This document shows positions 56,072 through 64,000 of a stretch of 64,000 nucleotides of DNA, one piece after another. The first letter of the stretch is position 1; each line of letters opens with the position of its first letter. The stretch spans positions 1,701,513-1,765,512 of the forward strand of contig NZ_CP117982.1 of the NCBI RefSeq assembly GCF_030708075.1, in the 5' to 3' direction. The stretch is from Candidatus Epulonipiscium viviparus (GTDB lineage Bacteria; Bacillota; Clostridia; Lachnospirales; Cellulosilyticaceae). The notes beneath the pieces were generated by a model. It saw only the letters and a program-made list of their open reading frames with translations. It had not been told where the DNA came from and searched no databases. A program made the translations under genes and the position numbers.

Positions 56072-56704
56072 GTGGAAAAAAAAATTGTGATAATCGGTGC
56101 TGGGGGGCATGCAGGAGTTGTAAAGGATGTTATAGAAAGTGATGGGAGATACGCAATAGCTGGAGTGATAGATGCGAGGTTTGCAAAGGGAAGCTTGTGG
56201 AAGGATGGAATTTATTCTTTGGGCGGTGATGAAGAGCTTGAGCATGTGTTTGAAGCGGGGGTGGGCAATGTAGCGATTGGAATTGGTCAAAATGCGCAAC
56301 TGCGATTTAAAATATATAGCAAGTTAAAGAAAATTGGATTCAAATTTCCTACATTGGTGCATGCTAGTGCCATAATTTCGGATTCGGCAACGATTGATGA
56401 AGGAACTATAATTATGCCAGTAGCAGTTATAAATTGCTATGCAAAAATTGGAAAATTTGGTATAATAAATACTGCAGCTATAGTTGAGCACGATTGCCGG
56501 ATAGGCGAAAATGTTCATGTGGCGCCCGGTGCTTGCGTATTGGGAGGAGTCTCAATTGGCAATAATTCGCATGTGGGGGCAAAGGCTGTGATAATACAAT
56601 CTCGTACAGTAGGAGAAAATGTTATTATTGGCGCAGGTGCAGTAGTCACAAAAGATGTCTCGAAGGAAAGTATCATTGTAGGCGTTCCAGCGAGATCTAT
56701 ATAA
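56072..56704 (+). CDS. NeuD/PglD-type sugar acetyltransferase
   Basis: The 210-residue protein has an N-terminal Rossmann-like part (IIGAGGHAGVVKDVI) and a left-handed beta-helix of hexapeptide repeats (GTIIMPVAVIN, HVAPGACVLGGVSIG, NVIIGAGAVVTKDV). In the legionaminate route the 4-amino group must be acetylated (LegH step) and PglD-like enzymes do this, so this is the likely role. O-acetylation of the finished sugar is the alternative. It starts with GTG at 56072 after AGAGGTG, 15 bp after the synthase gene. Confidence 0.88.
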   Translation: MEKKIVIIGAGGHAGVVKDVIESDGRYAIAGVIDARFAKGSLWKDGIYSLGGDEELEHVFEAGVGNVAIGIGQNAQLRFKIYSKLKKIGFKFPTLVHASAIISDSATIDEGTIIMPVAVINCYAKIGKFGIINTAAIVEHDCRIGENVHVAPGACVLGGVSIGNNSHVGAKAVIIQSRTVGENVIIGAGAVVTKDVSKESIIVGVPARSI

Positions 56705-56720
56705 CAAGGAGGTTACAGAT

Positions 56721-57701
56721 ATGTCAAAAATATTAATTAAAGTAGATGAAGGTAAGAGAGGTGAGTTAAAATCATTTCATAGAATGGATGCATTGGCTCA
56801 AGTATTGCAAAAGTATTGTGAAATAACGTTTTATTGTGATGCGAAACACAGTAGGGGAATATCGTATCTGCGAACAAAGGGATATAATGTGTATGAATAT
56901 GCGGATCTGCTGGGCGAGTTAGAAAGATTTAAAGGGGATTGCATAATAATAGATAGTCCGCTTCAAGCTAAGGAATTTAACAAAAAATGTCCGAAAATAT
57001 TTAAAAAAATAATATGTGTTGATGAGCAAAATGATAATCCTTTTATGGAGTGCGATATGATTATTAATCCTGTGTATGGTAGCAAGCAGAGGAATTATTT
57101 TGCGTCAAACAATTGTGAAGTAATAGGAGATAAAGATGCGTTGTTGATACGAGATGAATTTTTGCATTCCCCAATGGTGCCGATTGAAGATGTAAAGAAT
57201 ATTTTGATGTTTGTTGACCATGTGCGAACAGAAGATTTGTTAATAGATGTTACGGAATTAAATTATAATATTAAAGTAATATTAGCAAACGGAATGGAAA
57301 AGACAAAAAAGATGCAAAACAGAATAAAAAGTAAGCGAGTGGAATTTTTCACCGAGGATGATTTTGACAGTGTAGTGTGGACGTGTGATATGGCGTTGAT
57401 GAGTTATAATAACTATATGTATGATTTGATAGGGATAGGAATGCCGACCATAGGAGTTGTAGTGCGACGAACTGATATAGTGTGGGGACAAAATTTGTGG
57501 CAAGATATGTTAATTGAGGGACTGGGAATTGTTGGAATGGTGAGTGCTGCGCAAATGACGAAACAAGTGCAGATATTTGCACAAAATAGAGTTCAGAGAC
57601 AAATAGTACAAAATAAAATGCAAGACCTCGTTAGCCGCGATTCTAAAGAGGCGCTGGTAGATGCTATTATGGCAGTTTGTGATTATTCAAAAAATACATA
57701 A
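56721..57701 (+). CDS. SpsG/PseG-like protein at the end of the nonulosonate operon
   Basis: The 326-residue protein resembles the PseG/SpsG family (N-terminus ILIKVDEGKRGELKSFHRMDALAQVL), which hydrolyses UDP-linked 6-deoxy amino sugars in pseudaminate synthesis or acts as a glycosyltransferase. The N-terminal glycine and His-Arg pattern is recognisable but diverged. The second half retains a GIGMPTIGVVVRR-type segment. Because a NeuC/LegG hydrolase is also present, this may be a transferase or a remnant of a pseudaminate pathway. The ATG follows AAGGAGG. It ends 10 bp before the convergent uvrB. Confidence 0.7.
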   Translation: MSKILIKVDEGKRGELKSFHRMDALAQVLQKYCEITFYCDAKHSRGISYLRTKGYNVYEYADLLGELERFKGDCIIIDSPLQAKEFNKKCPKIFKKIICVDEQNDNPFMECDMIINPVYGSKQRNYFASNNCEVIGDKDALLIRDEFLHSPMVPIEDVKNILMFVDHVRTEDLLIDVTELNYNIKVILANGMEKTKKMQNRIKSKRVEFFTEDDFDSVVWTCDMALMSYNNYMYDLIGIGMPTIGVVVRRTDIVWGQNLWQDMLIEGLGIVGMVSAAQMTKQVQIFAQNRVQRQIVQNKMQDLVSRDSKEALVDAIMAVCDYSKNT

Positions 57702-57711
57702 AAGAATTATA

Positions 57712-59691
57712 CTATATAATTGTATAATATTTTTTGAGTTCGATTAGAGCGTCTCGGAGAGTGGCAGCTTTCTCAAATTCCAGCTCCTGAGCAGCTTTTT
57801 TCATCGATTTTTCGGTTTTGGTTATTGCGCGTTCAAGTTCGACCGCACTCATAGACTCTGGGGATTTATTTATTGTGGTTGCGGTTTTTTCAGATTTTGT
57901 TGCAGCAATCAGTTCGCGGACAGCTTTTTTTATAGTTTGTGGAGTGATTCCATGAGCTTCGTTGTATTCTTGCTGAATTTTGCGTCTTCGATTTGTTTCG
58001 TCTATTGCGATTTTCATACTTCTGGTAATTGTATCTGCATACATTATGACGCGTCCTTGGCTATTTCTGGCAGCGCGACCTATGGTTTGGATGAGTGATG
58101 TCGCAGAGCGCAAAAAACCTTCTTTATCGGCATCGAGTATGGCAACAAGCGAAACTTCTGGTATATCAAGCCCTTCTCGCAATAAGTTTATTCCCACTAG
58201 CACATCAAAAACTCCCATTCGCAAATCTCTAACTATCTCTATGCGCTCCAATGTTTCTATATCTGAATGTAAATACTTTACTTTGATTCCCACTTCTTGG
58301 AGATACGCAGTTAAATCTTCGGACATTCGCTTGGTTAGGGTGGTAACTAGTACTTTTCCAGCAGCTGCAACAGTGGAGTGAATTTGGGTAAGCAGATCAT
58401 CAATTTGTCCGGTTACGGTCTTGATTTCTATTGCAGGATCCAGAAGGCCTGTAGGACGTATCAGTTGTTCGCCTATCGCTTCGGAATGTTCAAGTTCGTA
58501 TTGCGAGGGTGTTGCAGAAACATATAAAATTTGATTTATCTTTTGCTCAAATTCATCAAAATTTAGAGGTCGATTATCTATCGCAGAGGGCAATCTAAAG
58601 CCATAGTCGACGAGATTACTTTTGCGTGCACGATCACCATTAGACATTCCTCGAATTTGAGGCAGAGTAATGTGAGACTCATCGACTATAATAAGATAAT
58701 CATCTGGAAAATAATCTAGCAACGTAAAAGGGGTGCTACCATAATCGCGGCCAGATAGATGCAAGGAATAATTTTCAATTCCAGAGCAATACCCCATCTC
58801 GCGCAGCATTTCTATATCGAAGTTTGTACGTTGGGTGAGTCTTTGCATTTCTAGTAGTTTGTCCTGCTTTTTCAGTTCCAGCAGTTGCGTATTTAATTCG
58901 GATTCGATTCGTTTTATGGCAGCTGAAAGTTTGTCAGGGGAAACTGTATAGTGTGAGCCAGGAAAGATAGAAACGTGATTGCGGATGCCTAAAACCTTGC
59001 CCGTCAATGAATCTATTTCTGAAATTTTTTCGATTTCATCTCCAAAAAACTCTACTCTAATAGCGCTTTCGCTCATTCCTGCAGGAATAACTTCTACAAC
59101 ATCACCTCGAACTCGAAATGTACCCCTGCTGAAGTCATCATCGTTTCTAGTATATTGAATGTGTACCAATTTTCGTAATAGATCATCGCGATCGAAATCC
59201 ATTCCGGTGCGTATGGAAAGCACTTGATCTTCGTAGTCTAGGGGGTCGCCCAGTCCGTATATGCAAGATACACTGGCAACGATGATTACGTCGCGTCTTT
59301 CGGCTAACGACGCAGTAGCAGAGTGGCGCAGCTTGTCGATTTCTTCGTTTACACTAGAATCTTTTTCTATAAAGGTATCACTTTGAGCGACATATGCTTC
59401 TGGCTGATAATAGTCATAATAAGAGACGAAATATTCTACTGCGTTATTGGGAAAAAATTCCTTAAACTCGCTGTATAGCTGAGCTGCAAGTGTTTTGTTA
59501 TGAGCAATAATTAGCGTTGGTTTTTGCGTTTGTTCTATTATATTGGCCATTGTAAAAGTTTTTCCAGATCCTGTTACACCAAGCAAAGTTTGATATCGAT
59601 TTCCTGATTCTATACTTTCGGATAGTACTGAAATGGCCGCAGTCTGGTCCCCCATGGCAGCAAAGTCCGAGTGTAATCTAAATTTTTTCAT
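57712..59691 (-). CDS. uvrB: Excinuclease ABC subunit B
   Basis: DNA helicase-like damage verification subunit of nucleotide excision repair. It has 659 residues with Walker [15 protein letters not shown] near residue 38, the beta-hairpin region [24 protein letters not shown]-type IIVDESH, helicase motif VI region QTIGRAARN, and a C-terminal UVR domain that binds UvrC. The ATG at 59691 follows GGAGAG. uvrA and uvrC are not adjacent here. Confidence 0.97.
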   Translation of the reverse strand: MKKFRLHSDFAAMGDQTAAISVLSESIESGNRYQTLLGVTGSGKTFTMANIIEQTQKPTLIIAHNKTLAAQLYSEFKEFFPNNAVEYFVSYYDYYQPEAYVAQSDTFIEKDSSVNEEIDKLRHSATASLAERRDVIIVASVSCIYGLGDPLDYEDQVLSIRTGMDFDRDDLLRKLVHIQYTRNDDDFSRGTFRVRGDVVEVIPAGMSESAIRVEFFGDEIEKISEIDSLTGKVLGIRNHVSIFPGSHYTVSPDKLSAAIKRIESELNTQLLELKKQDKLLEMQRLTQRTNFDIEMLREMGYCSGIENYSLHLSGRDYGSTPFTLLDYFPDDYLIIVDESHITLPQIRGMSNGDRARKSNLVDYGFRLPSAIDNRPLNFDEFEQKINQILYVSATPSQYELEHSEAIGEQLIRPTGLLDPAIEIKTVTGQIDDLLTQIHSTVAAAGKVLVTTLTKRMSEDLTAYLQEVGIKVKYLHSDIETLERIEIVRDLRMGVFDVLVGINLLREGLDIPEVSLVAILDADKEGFLRSATSLIQTIGRAARNSQGRVIMYADTITRSMKIAIDETNRRRKIQQEYNEAHGITPQTIKKAVRELIAATKSEKTATTINKSPESMSAVELERAITKTEKSMKKAAQELEFEKAATLRDALIELKKYYTII

Positions 59692-59802
59692 ATATTATGC
59701 TCTCCTTTTCTATTTTAGAGTATTCCCAAAAAGAGCATAAAAATAACATGATTTGAGACAAAGAAAAAGTGCCAACGTGATATGCATCGGCACAAGAAAA
59801 TA

Positions 59803-60870
59803 TTAATTATATACTTTGGTCAAGCTTACTTTTTGCTTTGTATAGAACGTAATAACGCAAATAACAAAAGCGAGACTTAAAACGCCATAAAGAGGATATA
59901 GCATATCTACCAAATTTGTAAAGCCGACAGATGATAAAGGAAGTGCAAGAACAATGCTAAGAAAAACACCATGGCGATACGAAATATTAAATTTGGTTTC
60001 TAATGTTTTGGTAAGGCCATAAATATTGGAAATCTGAGAAGAGAACATCTCGAGCCAAATCATAAATAGCAATGCGACTTGGAGCCATGGGGCGATTCTT
60101 TGGGCAACTGCCAAAATTGGGATTTCATATTTAATAGCATAAGTGGGATTTACCATCATTAAAAATACAATAATAATACTAATTATGGTTAAAATAATAC
60201 TACCTATTACGACACCTCGAAGAAGAAGTTTGTTGCTTTGAATTTCACTAGCAAGAGGAACTAATATCCCTACAATAGAAATAATATTAAAGCCTGCATA
60301 TACAAAAGAGGAGATGAGATAACTTTTTTTATGATAAGGTAGTGAAACTATGTATTCAAAATTCATTTGGTCCTGATTGTTCATGCCATATCCAATAAAT
60401 ATAGAAACCATAATGATAATTAAAATAGGTACGGTAACATTATTTACTTCAAAAATACCTTTAGTTTCTCTTAATAAAAATATAACACTGATAACAATCA
60501 TTAATGCAATGCCAAAAATTTTATCGATGCCAAAATATTGTTTGATCACAGAGCCGCTTCCGGCCAAAATTATAGATGTGGAGCAAAGTAAAAATAGGGT
60601 TAAAATTATGTTTGTGAAGATAGCAATAGGTTTTGGACATACTAAATTTATAAATTCACCATATGATTTTACCTTGTATTTAATACTCAAAAATATTATC
60701 ATCTTTCCAACTATTACATATAATAAAGCACAGATAAAAAGACCAAAAAAGCTTTTATATCCATATATAGCAAAAAATTGAGTTAATTCACGTCCTGATG
60801 AAAGACCGGCTCCAACAATACTGCCGACAAAAACAAGACCTATTTGAAACGATAGTATAAAATTTTTCAT
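59803..60870 (-). CDS. YkvI-family membrane protein (putative transporter)
   Basis: The 355-residue protein has about ten hydrophobic segments and the family N-terminus IGLVFVGSIVGAGLSSGRELTQFF. Relatives are poorly characterised members of the amino-acid/polyamine/organocation fold, so transport of an amino acid or cation is plausible but unproven. The ATG at 60870 follows AGGAGG. It is a single gene with 111 bp to uvrB, on the same strand. No regulator is adjacent. Confidence 0.85.
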   Translation of the reverse strand: MKNFILSFQIGLVFVGSIVGAGLSSGRELTQFFAIYGYKSFFGLFICALLYVIVGKMIIFLSIKYKVKSYGEFINLVCPKPIAIFTNIILTLFLLCSTSIILAGSGSVIKQYFGIDKIFGIALMIVISVIFLLRETKGIFEVNNVTVPILIIIMVSIFIGYGMNNQDQMNFEYIVSLPYHKKSYLISSFVYAGFNIISIVGILVPLASEIQSNKLLLRGVVIGSIILTIISIIIVFLMMVNPTYAIKYEIPILAVAQRIAPWLQVALLFMIWLEMFSSQISNIYGLTKTLETKFNISYRHGVFLSIVLALPLSSVGFTNLVDMLYPLYGVLSLAFVICVITFYTKQKVSLTKVYN

Positions 60871-61011
60871 TAGTTTAACCTCCTAATACTAAAATGCTTG
60901 TCCAATTAAGATATATATATGCTGTGAGCCCTTCAAAATATTACCGCAAAAAAAATATAAAAATTTTTAAAAAAAGACAGGCGCACTTTTTTATAACCCT
61001 GCATACTATAC

Positions 61012-61025
61012 TACTATGAATAGTA
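61012..61025 (+). promoter_or_regulatory. Palindrome at a possible promoter of the gene at 61076
   Basis: TACTATGAATAGTA is a palindrome with arms of 6 bp around GA. It overlaps the end of a TATACT -10-like box (61007-61012). It could be an operator at the transcription start. No good -35 box was seen. Confidence 0.3.
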
Positions 61026-61075
61026 AAAACATTCAGAAGCAAGATCAAAACTAGATTTAATAGGAGGTTATCAAT

Positions 61076-61894
61076 ATGCCATGTAATTGCAATAAATTAA
61101 ATCCATCAGAAATGTCAAGAGCATCATATTCGATGTTTGCGAGTAATATAAAGCCAGATGATAAAAACAAGGTGTTCGTAATAGATCCACAATGGTTCGC
61201 GCATTATCCGTATATTTATCATAACTGCCAAGGCTACGGTGCAAATTATCCTTGTAACAAAGAATGTCCTGGGGATAGCAACATTATGCCTATTATAATA
61301 GATAATCAAACACCATCGATTCCGTCAACCCCGTTTAACCCTAACTATGTAGTTCCCGGAGATAGCTCAGGAGCTGCACTCAATCAAGAGATAATAGATT
61401 ATATCTATCAATATATAGCAACGCATCCTGTTCCGTCTCCAAAACCAGATATAACTCCGATGCAACCAGTGATGCCAGGAAGTGGGCCAGGACCAGTAAT
61501 TACTCCGGAAATAATTAATCAATATGTACCTGGTGGCGCTATATATCCAGGCATACAAACTAAGGAAGTGCCATTTGCTAAGCAGACCGGACCAAGCTCC
61601 AAACCAGGAGAATATTATGAACTTAAATGCGTAAATGAAGAAGGACACTATACCTGTGTGATAGCCAAGCATTGGGTTGAGGTAGTAACAGGTGAGGATG
61701 GCAATACTAAATTTGTACCAAGAGTTGAAAATATTCCAATAAAGTTAACAGGTTTAGATGGTTTATTTGAAAAAGTAGATAGTATTAAAGCGGATGAATA
61801 TGAGTGTGATCCAGCTTGGTTTAAAGACCACTACTACGGAAGATGTATACCGTTTAATCGCAGCTATATTCCACCTTGGATGGGTAGCAAATAA
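61076..61894 (+). CDS. Unrecognised Pro/Cys-containing protein
   Basis: The 272-residue protein has no signal peptide or membrane segment. A Cys-rich N-terminus (MPCNCNKLNP, then HNCQGYGANYPCNKECPGD) precedes a Pro-rich middle (about 80-155). A beta-rich C-terminal part has further cysteines (CDPAWFKDHYYGRCIPF). DPQWFAHYPYIYHN near residue 38 and DPAWFKDHYYGRC near residue 244 look like distant repeats. The gene has an excellent AGGAGG site and two hairpins after it. No family was recognised. A spore-coat, surface or structural role is possible only by composition. Confidence 0.75.
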   Translation: MPCNCNKLNPSEMSRASYSMFASNIKPDDKNKVFVIDPQWFAHYPYIYHNCQGYGANYPCNKECPGDSNIMPIIIDNQTPSIPSTPFNPNYVVPGDSSGAALNQEIIDYIYQYIATHPVPSPKPDITPMQPVMPGSGPGPVITPEIINQYVPGGAIYPGIQTKEVPFAKQTGPSSKPGEYYELKCVNEEGHYTCVIAKHWVEVVTGEDGNTKFVPRVENIPIKLTGLDGLFEKVDSIKADEYECDPAWFKDHYYGRCIPFNRSYIPPWMGSK

Positions 61895-61920
61895 TACTCT
61901 CGAAATTAAAAGATTCTAAA

Positions 61921-61961
61921 GAAGTTTGATAGAAAAAGTAAATCGAACTTCTTCTTATTTT
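61921..61961 (+). terminator. Terminator after the gene at 61076
   Basis: GAAGTTTGAT (61921-61930) pairs with ATCGAACTTC (61942-61951) with one G-T pair, and is followed by TTCTTATTTT. Confidence 0.8.
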
Positions 61962-61979
61962 CGTATTAGGGTATAAAGT

Positions 61980-62015
61980 AATTAGGATAGATAGCTATTC
62001 TAATTATATTTTTTT
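61980..62015 (+). terminator. Second hairpin with T-run, directly before the next ribosome binding site
   Basis: AATTAGGATAG, loop ATAG, CTATTCTAATT (one G-T pair), then ATATTTTTTT up to the GGAGGG of the gene at 62027. As it stands between the only upstream promoter candidates and that gene, it could act as an attenuator. Confidence 0.65.
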
Positions 62016-62026
62016 GGAGGGATTTT

Positions 62027-62353
62027 ATGGAAATTTTGTCAAATGCAAACGAAAATGAATATATTATTAAGGTGACAAATACGTCAACAGATACAGTTAA
62101 TAATGTTAAGCTGCATTTCAAACCATTAAGTTCAAATATAAATAAGGTGACAGATTTGATAGAAAAATTAATAATACATAGAGAACGTGGAAGTTTTTTG
62201 CTTGATAAATTGGACACAGATATGTTGATAGGAAATTTGTCTCCAAATGAAAGCGCAAAGATTCAGTTTAAATTGAAAAAATCGGTTAAAACAATGGATA
62301 TTGATAGCATTTTTTCTAATGTAGAATTAAAATCTGAAAAATTTATGGATTAA
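62027..62353 (+). CDS. Small protein with a DUF11-like beta-sandwich
   Basis: The 108-residue protein has no signal peptide. The sequence reads as a single DUF11-like domain: an IIKVTNTSTDTVNNVKLHF strand pair and IGNLSPNESAKIQFKLKK, the form usual in surface-protein repeats, with a helical insertion between them. A stand-alone cytoplasmic copy is unusual. The ATG at 62027 follows GGAGGG. It sits among unrecognised genes, and no partner is identified. Confidence 0.65.
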   Translation: MEILSNANENEYIIKVTNTSTDTVNNVKLHFKPLSSNINKVTDLIEKLIIHRERGSFLLDKLDTDMLIGNLSPNESAKIQFKLKKSVKTMDIDSIFSNVELKSEKFMD

Positions 62354-62387
62354 ATTTCATTTTAAGCCTAGATCTTAATCCAATTTA

Positions 62388-62396
62388 TGGTATAAT
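62388..62396 (+). promoter_or_regulatory. Extended -10 promoter of the UspA gene
   Basis: TGGTATAAT is a TGn-TATAAT extended -10 box, 30 bp before the start codon at 62426. Confidence 0.6.
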
Positions 62397-62425
62397 ATAA
62401 AAAACGTCAAAGGAGGAATGAATAT

Positions 62426-62866
62426 ATGAATATTCTATTACCAATTTCAAATGCTTTGGATTCCAAAGCGTTATTGTATGCAGAAGACATAGCCGTGCAA
62501 AAAGGGGCAAAGCTTTTTATTTTGTACATCACCAGTCCACTGACTTTTTCAAGCGTTTATGCATATCCAAGTATTTTGTATTCTATCGCAAACTTAAATA
62601 TGGACAGTATTGATACAGCTCATAGAGCCATTACTACCAAGATTAAGTCTATAATAACTCGCACTGATAAAGAGGTAATTTGTCAAATTGGACCGCAAAT
62701 TGATACTATAATTAGTGTGGTGAGTGAATATAATATAGATTTAATTATTTGTCCAGAGGAGCAAAATTTATTTGATAAATTAACTAATAATTTTAATAAA
62801 GATAGATTAGCAAAGAAAGTAAGTATTCCTATTATGTTATATTCAGAAGAAAGAAAGCAAGCGTAA
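62426..62866 (+). CDS. Universal stress protein (UspA family)
   Basis: The 146-residue protein has the usual alpha/beta fold pattern: N-terminal ILLPISNALDSKALLYAEDIAVQKG, then LFILYI, and a C-terminal SIPIMLYSEERK. The ATP-binding G-x-x-G-x(9)-G-S/T motif of ATP-binding members is not evident, since the corresponding region reads LFDKLTNNFNKDRLAKK. It may therefore be a non-ATP-binding member. The ATG at 62426 follows AGGAGG. A terminator follows. Confidence 0.8.
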   Translation: MNILLPISNALDSKALLYAEDIAVQKGAKLFILYITSPLTFSSVYAYPSILYSIANLNMDSIDTAHRAITTKIKSIITRTDKEVICQIGPQIDTIISVVSEYNIDLIICPEEQNLFDKLTNNFNKDRLAKKVSIPIMLYSEERKQA

Positions 62867-62876
62867 GATGTTTTTT

Positions 62877-62907
62877 AGGGGTAGAATATACTACCTCTAT
62901 TTTTATT
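62877..62907 (+). terminator. Terminator after the UspA gene
   Basis: AGGGGTAG (62877-62884), loop AATATA, CTACCTCT (62891-62898), then ATTTTTATT. The next gene starts only 18 bp later, so some read-through is likely. Confidence 0.8.
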
Positions 62908-62924
62908 AATATTGAGGTGAAGAA

Positions 62925-63551
62925 ATGCCAACAAATGCTGCATTAAATATTCTTTTTCATTCTAAAATTAATGGAGATCTAACCGAATTATTAGATTTAA
63001 AAGATTATATGGCCAAGCAAATAATAGGTGACAGCAAAATTGCTGAGAGAGTCGTTAAAGAAGATAATATTGCTTTTTTACAAAAACAAGAAATAAAAAG
63101 AATTTTAGGTGATCGAAAAAAAAATAATTTAACCAGAAGTGCTGAACAAAATGACCAAATATCAAAATATAATCCATTTATATATATGGAAATTAGCCAG
63201 ATAAATAATGCCATTAATTTAAATATAAAAAGCTCGTTGATTGCCAACTACTACTTTAAGGGATATCGCACAACAAAAATAACTATTCAAAATATGAATG
63301 TATCCGATAAAACTATTTTTGAAGTAAAAAATCAAACCAATATGTATGCAAATGAAAAGTTTTCTCTGGCATTTACGGAAATTAAAAATGGAAAAATCGT
63401 TGGATATTCTGTGGCAGTCGTTCCAGCAACAACAGGACAAAAAGGACAAGCAAGTTGCCAATTAACTCTTCTAAATCAAAATGAATATATAGTAGATGAT
63501 GGAGCAAAATATTTTGATGTTTCAAAGCTTATTATGAATATGAGTGTGTGA
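62925..63551 (+). CDS. Unrecognised protein
   Basis: The 208-residue protein has no signal peptide. A helical, charged N-terminal part (about 1-85, ending near RILGDRKKNNLTRSAEQ) is followed by a beta-rich C-terminal part (about 90-208) with strand-like segments IYMEISQINNAINLNIKSS and KITIQNMNVSDKTIFEVK. The ATG follows GAGGTGA. It lies between the UspA gene and the strongly expressed gene at 63802, with 250 bp of non-coding DNA after it. No family was recognised. Confidence 0.7.
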   Translation: MPTNAALNILFHSKINGDLTELLDLKDYMAKQIIGDSKIAERVVKEDNIAFLQKQEIKRILGDRKKNNLTRSAEQNDQISKYNPFIYMEISQINNAINLNIKSSLIANYYFKGYRTTKITIQNMNVSDKTIFEVKNQTNMYANEKFSLAFTEIKNGKIVGYSVAVVPATTGQKGQASCQLTLLNQNEYIVDDGAKYFDVSKLIMNMSV

Positions 63552-63643
63552 TATAGAATTTTATGAAATACGTAGTAATATGTTGCATATTATAAGTGAA
63601 TATTTTGACATATTGCTATTTTTTTCATTTCGATAAAAACCCG

Positions 63644-63672
63644 TTGACAACGCAGTCGTTTTAAGGCATAAT
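63644..63672 (+). promoter_or_regulatory. Strong promoter of the gene at 63802
   Basis: TTGACA (63644-63649), exactly 17 bp, CATAAT (63667-63672). It is followed by an untranslated leader of about 120 bases and an AAGGAGG site (63784-63790). The gap 63552-63801 holds nothing else recognisable. Confidence 0.85.
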
Positions 63673-63801
63673 TACATTACGGCGAAGTTGCATTTAAATT
63701 GAAAAAGGAATATATTGTTACAATTTAAATCAATTTAAATGGTTCGTCTAAATATAATATGTTTGTATAAATTTTAACCTTTAGAAGGAGGATTTTGATT
63801 A

Positions 63802-64000
63802 ATGGCGACTAAAGCGAATTTTTCAAGAAGCGAAATAGGTGCTCATAACCCAATTTTTAGTTCAATTCGTACTACTATTGAAACTGCTTTCTACGGAAAC
63901 AACGTAACCAATGTTACTTCTCTTAAAGAAGCTTACAAATTAGCAGCTGCATCTCCTGGAACTGTGGTAACTGATTTACCTGTATACGAGCCAGAGCTTA
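63802..64000 (+). CDS. Start of an unrecognised, probably abundant protein (cut by the window end)
   Basis: Only 66 residues are present, from MATKANFSRSEIGAHNPIFS to GTVVTDLPVYEPEL. There is no signal peptide or membrane segment at the start. The consensus promoter, long leader, strong AAGGAGG site and clean preferred-codon pattern (GCT, CTT, GTA, GAA) suggest high expression. No family was recognised, so a structural role is a guess. The reading frame is open to the last base. Confidence 0.75.
   Translation, partial: MATKANFSRSEIGAHNPIFSSIRTTIETAFYGNNVTNVTSLKEAYKLAAASPGTVVTDLPVYEPEL

Noticed and set aside
61076-64000. Prophage or phage tail cluster
   Set aside because: No recognisable phage structural, terminase, integrase or lysis genes were found, so the idea has no support from the sequence.

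Overview
The window reads as chromosomal DNA of a low-GC Gram-positive bacterium of the class Clostridia, probably near Lachnospirales. The reasons are strong AGGAGG-type ribosome binding sites, AT-rich intergenic DNA with sigma-A promoters, BspA-type leucine-rich repeat proteins, a glmU-prs pair, an ACT/UPF0210 pair, and flagella with a legionaminic-acid cassette. An agar-degrading gene set (GH16, GH117, many CBM9 modules) points to a marine or algae-eating-host habitat. Gut symbionts of herbivorous fish (Epulonipiscium-like) would fit, but that is inference. No rRNA, tRNA, CRISPR array, prophage or insertion sequence was seen.

Layout. (1) 1-6136: a Gfo/Idh/MocA oxidoreductase, two secreted LRR proteins and a membrane diguanylate cyclase. 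(2) 6137-11942: a PocR-AraC regulator divergent from a four-gene sugar catabolic operon (FGGY kinase, FucI/AraA-like isomerase, class II aldolase, zinc alcohol dehydrogenase). (3) 11946-13666: a second diguanylate cyclase and a stand-alone PAS-like membrane protein, which together look like a split paralogue of the first cyclase. (4) 13960-17119: an orphan sugar-binding lipoprotein, an Rpn-type nuclease and a small LRR protein. (5) 17367-22790: a secreted repeat protein and a MacAB-like export system whose adaptor has an enormous coiled coil and whose ATPase gene is broken at its 3' end. (6) 22884-33041: housekeeping genes (serS, ACT protein, UPF0210, hemolysin III, prs, glmU, DUF1284, tyrA, nagB), a second secreted repeat protein, and a small membrane-protein gene split by an A14 tract.

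(7) 33276-43363: the agar locus. A secreted GH16 enzyme with CBM9 would cut the polymer. Three non-catalytic CBM9 proteins would bind polysaccharide or retain it near the cell. A GH117 enzyme without a signal peptide would split the imported disaccharide. Eight CBM9 copies occur in four consecutive genes, and one gene carries a very recent 819-bp internal duplication. (8) 43575-57701: fliD, fliS, a Maf-type flagellin glycosyltransferase, and what looks like a complete legionaminic-acid (nonulosonate) pathway with one unrecognised gene inside it. (9) 57712-60870: uvrB and a YkvI-type membrane protein on the minus strand. (10) 61076-64000: several unrecognised proteins, a UspA protein, and the start of a gene with a near-consensus promoter, cut by the window edge.

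The most notable points are the agar locus with its repeated CBM9 modules and shared C-terminal module, the possibly wall-spanning adaptor, a promoter element shared by the two small repeat-protein genes, the broken ATPase with a duplicated 3' end, and the A14 frameshift gene.
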